A DNA stretch of 64,000 nt, from the NCBI RefSeq assembly GCF_964340395.1, contig NC_135557.1, positions 16,052,867 through 16,116,866 on the forward strand. The letters are read 5' to 3'. Position numbers and translations under genes: made by a program. Source of the DNA: Glandiceps talaboti (taxonomy: Eukaryota; Hemichordata; Enteropneusta; Spengelidae). The notes under the pieces were generated by a model, which searched no databases, was not told the DNA's origin, and was given only the letters and a program-made list of their open reading frames with translations. Positions 12,644 through 22,274 of the stretch are shown piece after piece (the stretch's first letter is position 1; the number at the start of each line of letters is the position of its first letter).

Positions 12644-15600
12644 CAGGAAAAGATAAAAAGACACACATAGCACCACTGAACAGGGGTTCAGTGATGATCA
12701 AAATCATATTTATGACAGGCCCATTTCGTTGTCTATCTACAATTGACAAACTAGTAAAATAATCAAACAAAGGGATTATATATAAAAAAACGTACAATTT
12801 CGAAGAAACAACACTATTACTGTAGCGGTTACTGTTGGCCTTCAAACTGACAAAGTAAATACAATTTAAACATGACGTTTGTTATTTTTGATTGATCAAG
12901 TAAGCCACTCTAATAAAATTTCATTCCTTTGATGGCAACCTTGGATTTATCATTTGGTAGTATCACTGATATAAATACTCTGATATTTCATAGTAATTAA
13001 TAGTGATTATAATATTTGATAGTGTGTAGTGTTGTACATGGGTGTATATATGTTTAATAGAATATTAATTTTGTCTTTTTTGATTAATAGTTGTGTTTCT
13101 TTGATGTAAACATGATTATTTAAGATTTGGTCCATTATGGTTTACCTATCATCAATAAATATGTACATTTTTTAACATAACTATGGTTGCAACATTTTCA
13201 TAGAAACATAGAGTACACGACTTACTTAGCATGAAGAATCTCTCAACAGCTTTGAAGTTATCTTGATCGTAAACAATTTGTAGTTGAGGTGTTATGTTGA
13301 ATTTACCAGACATTTCTATCATCTCATCGCTGACTAACAGTGGTTCAATCGCTGCAGAAAACTGTCCTGATCGACACTTGCCCTCAAATTTGTATAAATG
13401 TAATAGTGATGTAAAGTTCAATTTAAGAAGCAAGCATCCTTTCCCTACATCTTTCAGATTTGCATAGTTTTTGTTGCAGCTGTTATTCAGTATTTTTTGA
13501 TTGTTTGGGTCTTGTTTAAACTGATTAGAATTTCTTTCTAAAGACTCGCCAACACATTGTAGTATTTCTTCAACTTCCTGCTTTTTAACTCTTGAGTTCT
13601 TCTTGCATTGTTCTCTACTTTCTTTTGATCCTTGTAGTTGACACTCTTGACCTTCAATTTCGTCAATTTTTTCATGATATTGGCGTTCATCAACTTTAAC
13701 TATGACATCAAGATCTGTAATAAATAGTATCCATATAAACCAATTGTGTTTATTTGTCTGAAGTTTGTTAGCTTAGTTATCTGTTCAAACAATCAAACAA
13801 ACTTTTATTGAAAGATGATAACCAAGTACACATGTCATGTATTAAGGGTTGCTGATAAAGCTTTTGATTTGACTGAGTCATTTGCATTATTGATAAAAAA
13901 ATGTAATAAGACAATATACTTAACATACAAGCTTAAAATGTCATGCACTTTATATATAATGCAACTACCTCATTCAGATTAGCAACTTCATCAACTGGCT
14001 ATATATGGCATTAAATATTGCCCAATACCGAAAATGGTCAATTATGCATCCTTAAGGTTGAAGGTTACATTGCCAATCTTTACAGGCCACATGTGCTTTG
14101 TTACCACCAATGTACGTATCAAGTATTGTAACTGTAGCTCGGATTTTCACAGTTTGCTAATCTATGTAGGTGCAACTATCAAAATGATCACGTTTTGTTC
14201 TTAGTGAAGGCATCCAGTTTACATTTGGGTGTTAACATGACCAAAATGATCATCAGCTTGGTAGATCAACTTACTTACACTGGCTATAAAGCGCAAACAG
14301 CACTGAGTTTTAAATCTGTCTTGGTCGACGATCCTCATCACAATCACAAATTCCATAGTTACAGCTAGGTGGCGGCATGGGTGTTTACATTATGTGACAA
14401 AATATTAGGTTTTCCTTAAATAGATTTTTTTTATAAAAACATAAATGACAACTTACCCTCTGTGCAATTGTCCTTCAGAGCACATTGAGTATATGTTGAA
14501 GTATTTTGTGCTTTGAATATAGCAGCAAAGCTGATGTGGCTGCCAGATACAAAAGAATTATTCTGAAACTCTTTCCGTAGGATGTTTGCTTTCTTAAAGG
14601 CAATTTGAATCTTATTTCCCAACAGTTTATTTTTTATTCTGTCTGGCCAATCTTTTCTTGGATTCTTGACCACACAATCATCCCTATGGTCCTCAAAATA
14701 CTCCTTTATGTAAATTGCTATGTGAGAATCTGCAGGTGTAAGTAATGGTAAACCGATTGCCATTGCTTCCAAACCATCAAAGCTGTATTCCTTGTAACAT
14801 GTGGTAATCACACAAAGGTGAGACTGTTGAAGATGTCGTGCAATTAGTGTTAGTGACAAGTTATTGTAGAGTGAATATCTTACATCTAATGTTTTAAGTG
14901 TTTCAGTAAACAAAGTTCTGTTGACCCCTTGCTGGAAGCCTTGTATCATCCATCTTGGTGGATAGTCATCCATGCTTTTGTAGGAGTCACTGACTTCACC
15001 CAGTGCAGCTGCGATTACATCAGTCTTTTCAAGTTCATCTTTGCTCTCGATATTTCCATATGAGAACACTAAATGGTTCTTCGGTATTTCTCGAAGAACT
15101 GCCTGCTTTTTGAAGAAAGTGTTATCTGGTCTAGGTATATATATTTGATGAGGTTTTTCATACAAATTGTCAGCTCTGTAGACAGTGTCATGGAAGTGAT
15201 GATACATGTGAGGACCTATGGAAAAGATTATATCAGCTTCCTGTGCCCACTGGAACATATCTGTTTCTAACTTGCCTAGTTCGTCCATCGATGAAGGGAA
15301 ACACTCAGTATCTGGCAGAATGTGATTAATTAACACCAAACTAGCATTACAGAATAAATCCTCTTTAATTCTATAAGCAGCATCGGCTGTCTTAGGAGCA
15401 TATCCCACAACATAGTGTACGTTTTTGAGAGTAGACAGTTGAGGATAAAATGCCTTGTGGTAAACTAACCAATCTATTGTAGGTATGTTGGTTCCTAGAT
15501 TCATTTTTGTAATTTTCTTTAAGTTGGGGGAAATCAGTGTAACATTCAGAGAGTTTGCATTTTCTGCATTTTGGTCAGAGATTGCAGTATCTAGAACAGT

Positions 15601-15801
15601 TGAATACACTTTCAGTTCTCCATTTTTCCTTAGCATCAGATCCTTGACCAGTGTTCGATGAAATCCCTGTAATCCTAAAACATCGACATTCCAGGAATCA
15701 AACACAAATAATACACCAGTTTTATCCTCCACATGATTGGAATTAGTCATAAAGATGTGGCTCACCAGGACAAGAAGATATAATCTTTTGATTGACATCA
15801 T
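6989..15801 (-). CDS. Gene A: GT-B / TRADD-N-like / TM / coiled-coil / NHL membrane protein (8 coding exons)
   Basis: The coding exons on the minus strand are 15801-14457, 13714-13226, 12348-12250, 12110-12033, 11561-11433, 10832-10578, 9783-9343 and 7830-6989. Together they give 3678 nt, or 1225 residues plus stop. Every junction has AG acceptor and GT donor (mostly GTAAGT or GTATxx) and all joints are phase 1, so the frame stays open throughout. Order of parts: signal peptide about 1-22, GT-B domain about 28-430, TRADD-N-like about 450-611, acidic linkers 612-670, transmembrane helix about 688-708, an 85-residue basic juxtamembrane domain 714-798, coiled coil 799-945, NHL propeller 946-1225. 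Several N-glycosylation sequons lie in the GT part. An AG directly before the start region suggests a further 5' non-coding exon. A possible AATAAA lies at 6600-6605. Each exon has matching exons in genes B and C, which is strong support. The function of the whole protein is unknown; a cell-surface or secretory-pathway receptor or adaptor is my inference. Confidence 0.82.
7831..9342 (-). other. Gene A last intron, with an unexplained 96-codon reading frame
   Basis: This 1.5-kb intron separates the coiled-coil and NHL exons. A minus-strand ORF at 8909-9199 begins MASVRPCVVRNTSFFRG and contains a plausible N-linked sequon, but it matches no family I know and has no counterpart in genes B or C. 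It may be a repeat-derived fragment. A G-run lies at about 9216-9233. Confidence 0.4.
9343..9783 (-). CDS. Gene A exon 7: coiled coil
   Basis: A 147-residue phase 1-1 exon. It starts with LMHHIKVHGR and a Cys/Ser-rich segment ending LNWIDVGQRC. About 60 residues of heptad-like coiled coil follow (LNLQLKKQISEY, then NSLTIQLKTKEDKIGQLQSQL), and then a Pro/Asp-rich tail DIPTSGKITVMKE. It resembles the coiled-coil segment between N-terminal modules and the NHL domain in TRIM-NHL proteins, but no RING or B-box is seen. Confidence 0.78.
10578..10832 (-). CDS. Gene A exon 6: conserved 85-residue juxtamembrane domain
   Basis: A 255-nt phase 1-1 exon, exactly the same length in all three genes. It begins with a short strand (NVSLFLEVDTN), then a basic helix (KRKLLQLLNVKLCKRHR), DILELSVEMT, a second basic helix with RSRQEVLFLFGIKRYVVV, and ends VKIGAVKLNIPG. 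It looks like a compact alpha/beta domain on the cytosolic face. I do not recognise the family. Confidence 0.75.
11433..11561 (-). CDS. Gene A exon 5: transmembrane helix
   Basis: A 129-nt phase 1-1 exon. The hydrophobic stretch LYLMNLIFVIIVIVIL follows an acidic/aromatic segment (EEKWLGFLEWIDP) and precedes the strongly basic next exon. By the positive-inside rule the C-terminal side is cytosolic, giving a type I protein together with the N-terminal signal peptide. The motif IDPLY(L/V)M is shared by all three genes. Confidence 0.8.
11672..12016 (+). repeat. (TATG)n / (CATG)n microsatellites in gene A intron
   Basis: Two tetranucleotide tracts, at about 11676-11882 and 11963-12015, lie between exons 5 and 4 of gene A. 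The second ends within 20 bp of the exon 4 donor. They produce the spurious MYVC-repeat frames. Similar tracts sit in introns of genes B and C. Confidence 0.95.
12033..12110 (-). CDS. Gene A exon 4: DGIW-type linker
   Basis: A 78-nt phase 1-1 exon encoding 26 residues with YDGIWKPEMKLNW and TFITSDNANNES. It is clearly the counterpart of gene C 46335-46406, which reads HDGIWKSVMELNW, so this very short exon is real. Acceptor is ctgtatAG and donor is GTGAGT. Confidence 0.72.
12250..12348 (-). CDS. Gene A exon 3: acidic linker
   Basis: A 99-nt, phase 1-1 exon beginning with the shared R-D-G-G signature and rich in D/E (KVTEEDITVNTDEVYLIES). Acceptor tttcatttAG and donor GTAAGT flank it. Its counterparts are 28666-28764 in gene B and 45012-45110 in gene C, both also exactly 99 nt. 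No globular domain is seen; it is probably an extended stalk between the TRADD-N-like domain and the membrane. Confidence 0.72.
12587..12643 (+). repeat. (CA)n followed by (GACA)n microsatellite
   Basis: A compound dinucleotide/tetranucleotide tract in the gene A intron between exons 2 and 3. The rest of that intron (12349-13225) shows nothing else recognisable. Confidence 0.95.
13226..13714 (-). CDS. Gene A exon 2: TRADD-N-like domain
   Basis: This 163-residue exon has a charged, helical first half (EVEEILQCVGESLER) and a conserved second half. The conserved part has strand LLKLNFTSLLHLYKFEG, then CRSGQF, a helix ending in EPLLVSDEM, strand ITPQLQIVYDQ, and helix NFKAVERFF. This strand / Y-x-SG / helix / LxV strand / acidic helix order matches the TRADD N-terminal domain family known from metazoan death-signalling adaptors. 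I assign it by pattern only. The equivalent exons in genes B and C align along their whole second halves. Confidence 0.72.
14457..15801 (-). CDS. Gene A exon 1: signal peptide + GT-B glycosyltransferase-like domain
   Basis: This exon encodes 448 residues. Tandem ATG codons at 15801 start a hydrophobic leader (LYLLVLVSHIF), and the GT-B-type domain follows. It begins with strand GVLFVFDSW and a GFHRTLVKDL helix. The C-terminal half carries EYSFDGLEAMAIGLPLL at about 338-354, the GT4-type nucleotide-binding signature. The two acidic residues are separated by six residues rather than the usual seven, so catalysis is uncertain. The usual G-R-x-x-x-x-K donor loop is also poor (FSYGNIESKDEL). Sequons include NVT, NAS, NRT and NLS. 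The donor is GTAAGT at 14456. Confidence 0.8.
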
Positions 15802-16051
15802 GGTATACTTTGTTCACTTCTGCAATGATAAATAAGTCCATTACAAAACAAATTCATTGATTATTTCTCTCACTCTTAAAGTTTGAAATTGACATGTGTG
15901 ATGACCAACTACGATAAAAGAAAACATGTTCTATCAAAATGAGGGGTTCCGAATGGAAAAGTGTGGTTCCTGTGCTCCCATCAAAGATGAGATATGCACT
16001 CATCAATCAAACAGAGACGTGCTCTCACTAAAGTAGGGGTTCCCAGTCAAA

Positions 16052-16420
16052 ATGAGACGTGTTCTCACCAAAGTAGGGGTTCCCAATCAATCAATCCCAA
16101 TCAATCTATTTGTCCTAGTCGGCCACCGTAGACAGGACCTGTCACTTTCGAGGTTACCACGATATTCCCTCATTTTTGCCAATTTTGTGGTTTACTTTCT
16201 TACATCAAAACTAAAAGAAGCATTAACAAAACATTGGGAACTGCTAGAACAAACTCTACCCGACAACGCCAATCATGGCACAAAAAAGAAACAAAAATCT
16301 TAAAGACATACTTGTCACAACTAAACTGAAGTCCTCTGCCTGTAAAAGCCAGGCTGAAAAAAGGTGGGTGCACCACTGACATTGTCTGGGCCGAGGTGAA
16401 CATCTCCTCTCTGAACACTA
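16052..16420 (+). pseudogene. Probable retroelement fragment (Penelope- or LINE-like C-terminal region)
   Basis: The plus-strand frame contains ALTKHWELLEQTLPD followed after a short gap by a SLKDILVTTKLKS-like segment, read across a stop. The order K-H-W-x-L-L then N/K-D-x-L-V-x-x-K-L resembles the segment after the reverse transcriptase in Penelope-like and some LINE elements. The match is short and interrupted, so the call is tentative. Confidence 0.35.
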
Positions 16421-16863
16421 TCTCTAATGTCCTATCACACTATCCTTCACTCATGTAACTTCTAAGAACCAAGCCTCTAACACTACATCCAACATTAACA
16501 ATATTAATTCACGACATGGTTGTCTGTAGCTATCTAAGCAATCCGTTCTGATCTTATGGTACAGCGTGGCAGTGAAGTGGTATTGCAGAAGTGACATGCT
16601 GCAGCGGTGGTCCGCCAAAATCACAAAACAACGCTATTAAATAATAAAGTGAGTAATGAGTAAACGTGCAATATAGCTTTCCCCGAGAACCGATTTGTAA
16701 AATCGGAACATCCCCATGCCCCATCCCACCCCACCCCACCAAACCCGATCCCATCCCCGCCTTGACGCCTTGTTATTGCTTGAGCTACCTATTTTAACTC
16801 GATATAACATAGTGTGATATTCCAGCCAGACAATAAAATGTGCGTAAGTTGGTATATGTGATT

Positions 16864-17572
16864 TCTAAGTATGCCTTTTGTCTGTCAGTACAATGACGGT
16901 CAAAATGGCGGCTACCCGTTGACGTATAGAAAGCAGAAAGTTCGAATGTCCATAAATTTGGTTTCGAAAATATACTGAATTATCGCTGTTAGATGTGCTA
17001 TATGTAGACAATATCCACTTTTGAATTGCGAATTTCTTATGTTTTCAATAAAACTATTAGGATAAACAACAGCGATTGAAATGTTGGCATGGATTTTATA
17101 AAATTCTAGTACACAACTTCGTGAATAGAACAAGTGCCCGAGTGCATAGCTGAGAAGCGAGTTGTCGCCAACTTTAACCGTGACTTCACATATCATTGCC
17201 TAGCAAAAAGTCCTTTAAAAAAAATAGAAAGTGGTGTAAAATAATTACCTGATTTACAGCTCAATGTGACATTGTGTTCACTAACAAAACAAAAGAAGAT
17301 CGAACGTGAATTTAAGTCAGCCGACAGGTAATAGGTGTAAGCAAGAATTTGTACGTAGGAGCCGCCTGACCTCATGTAACCGCTGCACCAAACAATGTGT
17401 CACGTGGTGGTGACCAGCAGATATACATTGGTGATAGCGTAGCGATTGATCGTTCACAATAGTAACATGCTTGCCAAATAAACTTAGCTTTGCATTGTGG
17501 TTGAATCTGATCAAGGGAAAACATTGAATCATTTACATCGCCACGAATCAAGCCGTGTCTTTTTATTTAAAT
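16864..17572 (+). repeat. Isolated copy of the right-hand long repeat
   Basis: From GCCTTTTGTCTGTCAGTAC through GTCACGTGGTGGTGACC-like sequence to AATCAAGCC, this matches parts of the three tandem copies at 49360-56690 in the same orientation. It lacks the tRNA-like module and the long pyrimidine tracts. It shows that the family is dispersed. Confidence 0.65.
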
Positions 17573-17722
17573 TCAAAAAATCGTCAAACGCTAATGTTTA
17601 GAATTTAAACTATAAGCATTACTCTGCATAAATATCGTATGGTGACATCGTTTATGCAACTGTCTTGGAAGACCAGTCTCGCTGTGTTGTCTTTTAGAAA
17701 AGTGTTTTTATTGTACTTACAG

Positions 17723-18005
17723 ATCTGTATGTCAGAATTAACTTGAATCAAAGTACCTATGAACAGAAGTTAGAGGAATACAAACAGGGGAAGCAGTGTT
17801 CTGCGGATGGAAAACATCAGGAAATCACTGACAATGATTTACCATATTTGGTGGGGCTTTGGACTTTGACCGACACTTGGGATTACGTAAACAATACTTT
17901 CAAAGACAGAATATAATATAAAATTATTTGCGTAGACATTTCATAGATGCCATGATGGGATCCTTGCAGCTGAACCTGATATTTTCACATATATCAGTCT
18001 CTTTG
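17723..18005 (+). pseudogene. Plus-strand relic of a TRADD-N-like exon
   Basis: An acceptor AG at 17721-17722 is followed by a frame matching gene C exon 2: RINLNQSTYEQKLEEYKQ, then NDLPYLVGLWTLTDTWDYV. The frame stops just after FKDRI, a stretch of some tens of bases is missing relative to gene C, and the match resumes in another frame at HFIDAMMGSLQLNLIF up to about 18005. The domain's second half is absent. It lies between genes A and B on the opposite strand. Confidence 0.75.
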
Positions 18006-18977
18006 AAAGGAACTAATACCAAATTATTTCCTACAGTAGCCAACACCATAAAAAGCAATAACTTTCGACCAGAAATCAAAGAACAGTTTTTTGTTTTACT
18101 ATTTTTGTATTTAAAGCTTTTCACTCACAGAGAAGACGCTGTTATCTATTTTATTTGTCATTGTCTTCCCAAAGTTAATGTATTATTTATCCTCTCCTTT
18201 TTGTTGGAGGATTGGCGGTGGTCCTGTTCTTATTAAATGAATAAATTAGAATTGAAATACCTTTCATTGCAGTTCACAGTATTCCCTAGGATGAAAATGT
18301 TGCATATGTCGAACACACTCCAATTCAAAGAACAAATATACATCCCCATCGTAAGAATAAATCGTGACTCTATAATCCGACCTCACATGAACTCTTATGA
18401 TGATAGTATGTCACGTGATTAATGCTGCTAAAACAATATTTCGGACTATTCTTTGTCGACTTAGCGCTTTTATTCACTATGTGGAAGGAGAGCCGTCGTA
18501 CGATAGAGGATTGTGTATTTATTGTAATATTTCTAATTTAATTGAAGGTGAAATTAATTTTCCTTTAAGTTATGCCTTGTATATAAACAATTAAGAGAAT
18601 TGTGTATCCCACAATTTTTCTGTCAGCCTCTTTCACAATTGAAATTGTATTCTTTAATGAGAACGAATCATATTCACACTATAGAAATAATTTAGTAAAG
18701 TTTGTATTTTTCGCTTTCCGTTTACGTCAAATTATGGTGGACGAAGGGGGTCATGAAAAAAATGAGGGTGGGGAGCATAAAAATTTTGATGGTCTGAAAG
18801 AGGGGCGAAATATTTTGTTCATGATTTGAACCAGATTAAACCTCAGGAGCGGTCGTTTACCGAGTAACTTAAATAATTTCTGGCGGATTCGCCGCAAATA
18901 CCTTATTATTAATCCTAGATTCAGTGATGGGTTGGGTGACAGCCATGCGAATGCATTTGCATACGTGTATACCTTCC

Positions 18978-19016
<39 letters not shown>

Positions 19017-20909
19017 TTCTTTCTATCTGTGTGTATGTGACTCTCTCTCTCTAGTCTCTGTCACTCGCTCTATCTCTCTCTCCATGGAGACACTTTTGAT
19101 CATTCAAACCCCAGGAGCAGTCGTTTACCTTGTTCACTTCATTCACCCGGGGTGGGGGGGGGGGGGCGGGGGTACTGTATTAGTAGTAATCACTAAATAT
19201 GTGCAGCTGGGAGGGGGATGAAAAATATTTAGGGTTCATTTCGGGGGTGGGGAATGATTTTTTTGGGAGCGCGAAGGGGATGGCTGCAAAAAAAATATTT
19301 GACCAAAACAATTTCTCCCCAGGCCCCCTCTCGTAAATTCTGATCCCAGCCTAAGGGACTATATCACAATGTTACACAAGTTCAATGAACGAGGACAAAA
19401 CCCCCTCCCCCTATAAAGGAACGTTCACAAGTGCGACATGGATACGTTTATATATGGTGTAAACCATGGTGACAATTGTAGCAGCTACACAACTACGATC
19501 GATGCAATGTAAAATATGATGGAAAACACATTAATATACAACCGGAAACACCACACTGTTTATCACATTAGCAGTATATTTATTCAACTTATGAACATAT
19601 CCCCATATTAAATACAGAACCTGTTACCACTAAAAGCTTGAAAGTTTCCGAAATTTGGTTAGAAGTGCAAAAATGAAGTTCAGCAATCGAATTGACGACA
19701 GACCCCTTCCCCACTAAACAAATAAAGTTCGCTTATTGGGCTGGTGTGACATCGCGTGATCGTCCCTTAGTTGTGTTATGTGGATTTTGCACGTACTTTT
19801 TGTCATAACAAACCTCTATATTCACAGTTGTGTATGTATATATTAATTAATTTCCGTACCTCAGGCCCGTTGCCATAGTAAACTGAATAAACGACGTATT
19901 CATTCGTCACGTGATTATACTTTTGTTTACTCTGTCCAAGCCAACAATCGAGGATCACCTGATTCCATTCAACTAACATACTTTGACATGAATCGTAGGC
20001 CCTTGTTATGGAGTGACCGTGTGCTTTTGTACTATGTGAACTTTGTAGAGAGGTCATATTATTTATCGCACCAATACGGAGAAACGATCTCAAGCACGGA
20101 CGTTGTAATCTGGGAGTCATTGACATGACCCGACGTTGGTTGCTATGAGCTATTCATAGCAATGCATAGTTTGCGTGTCTGCAATACTAATATCTGAGTC
20201 TTTTATTTGGTTCTGCTGTCGCGAATGTACACAAACACCTAATGCATTGTTATGATGCCAGTAACGACCAACTCAGACTTTACTGGTCTGAGTATGAATT
20301 AATATTGATATACAGCATTCCTAGTTCAAATTTAACTCTATATGTAACAGTTCACATCTTTGTGGCATGCCATACATGTAGCTTCTACTGTGAATAGAAT
20401 GGAGAAAGGCTGTGGCAATCACCAAAAAACGAAAATTCCGTTCATGGATTTTCCGCGGACAAGGTGAAGGTCATTTGGGAATTGTTCACACCCGAACTGA
20501 GTTAACTCTTTGGAAAAACGACCCGGTTTATTTGCGCCACCTATTGTCCTAATCTATCGGGGACCACACTGGAGAAATAAGAAAGAACTAACACACACAG
20601 ATGTTACAGTTTTATCTTTGTCTGATTTTCCACTAAATAAAAAATACAACACTTGTACAGTGAAATCGCTTGTACGAAAACACTATGCTCAAATCTATAA
20701 ACGTTGTACACTTAAAAATTACTAATGGCTGGTTGTGGCAAATAAAACTGCTCACAATGTTTGACGTACGGTCTGGTATGCCTTGTATCGAACCGCAGAC
20801 TTTGGACACACTGTTGGCACTGCAACACACACAACTCATGGGTGAGATTGTCGAGTTGTTTTTTGCCTTCCGTAATAGAAGGTTATAATTTAGGCGTGAA
20901 AAGTCTGTA

Positions 20910-20946
<37 letters not shown>

Positions 20947-21296
20947 TTGTATTTGTATGTGGGTGGGTAGGTGTGACTGTCTGTGTCATCGTTTTCTCAA
21001 AAACGGTTGGCTTAATGAAAACGACTTTAATTTGGTGCACATGTTGACTTTCATTCCACATTCGTCTGTTGATAAAATTCATATACGTTGTTATTCCAAT
21101 TTAAAACATTATACATTTTGTGCATTGTTTTTGTTCACAAATATCATTATATACATTTCTATGAGCCTCATTTAATTTTCGCTTGAGTTCAATACTTTGG
21201 TGTGACTGACGTCAAATACATCATTTGTTATGTCTGGATAGTCAGAATCGTCATTTGCAAAATCCAGTGGACATTAACGTCGAAGTTTATCAGCAG
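18006..21296. other. Spacer between genes B and A
   Basis: No gene recognised. It holds a (TCTG)n tract at 18979-19020, G-runs near 19147-19170, a (GTATGT)n tract near 20908-20958 and a segment at 18256-18420 distantly similar to 38720-38880. The last part is the 3' flank of gene B; ATTAAA on the minus strand lies at 21171-21176. Confidence 0.5.
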
Positions 21297-22174
21297 TTAT
21301 TGTGTTAAAAGATTTATCATTTCCAGGTCGTATTCTTCATCAGCCAAGTACTCATCTTCAGACACTGAAAACACTTTTATGCACTTCTCTGATGGTTGTG
21401 ACACTGCAATCTTTAATGGCCATGTTTTACTCACAGAAATAAACTCTGGTCTTTTCAGATCGCCTACCCCTATATTACGAATGTATTGCCCATTCGCCGA
21501 AAATTGAACAACGCTGTCATTATACTTATCGCAGACATACACATTATCCCTATCGTCGACATCTAATCCCATCGGATATTTCAACTTACTGCTACCATAT
21601 GAAATCTGGAACCGTAAATCACTATCAAACACTTTGATACAATGATTGCCACAGTCAGAAACAAGAATTTGAGACTTTCTATTTGCGACAAGGTAGTTTA
21701 ACTTGGGAATTGTTTCACCTGGTGTTGTGCATGTCTTTGCCAAGTCCCCCGTATTTGCTACACATACTCCTTCCGTATCGTATTTCATCACCTTGTCCAA
21801 ATCTTCAGATGTCACATAAATTCCTCCAGCCGCAATGCATATACCACATGGTTTTATTTGATCTTTTCCATCAATCGATGTTATATATGTCTTGGTTCTG
21901 TCACAAACAACTACTTGATGATTACGAATATCAGTAATAAAGTATTTATCTTCATATACTGATATGTCCCATGGATAGAAAGGGTTCTCAAAACGACCAT
22001 CGAATATTAATGTATCAACAGTGTCACATTTTGTATTAACAGTGTATATTTCATTCAAGAAGGTGTCTGCGATGGCTAAATCACCAGTGCCTGTCCACGT
22101 AATACCCCGTGGGCGGCTATATTGTGAATCTTCTTGTCCATGTATTGTTGCCAATAACTTTATCAAAGGTAAAC
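21297..22174 (-). CDS. Gene B last exon: NHL six-bladed beta-propeller
   Basis: About 292 residues with NHL blades: RPRGITWTGTGDLAIADT, YPWDISVYEDKYFITD, KPCGICIAAGGIYVTSE, YLVANRKSQILVSDCGNH, YPMGLDVDDRDNVYVCD and PEFISVSKTWPLKIAV. After the closing strand CIKVFSVSEDEY it has a 15-residue acidic tail (DEEYDLEMINLLTQ) that the other two genes lack. Confidence 0.87.
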
Positions 22175-22225
22175 CTGTAAATAAACGTCATAGTGTCAAT
22201 AGCATTACATAGCAAAACATGCACG

Positions 22226-22274
<49 letters not shown>

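Noticed and set aside
20398-20470. Possible THAP-like start (GCGNHQKTKIPFMDFP)
   Set aside because: It resembles the Cys and F-x-F-P spacing only loosely, meets a stop at once, and lacks the rest of the zinc-binding pattern.
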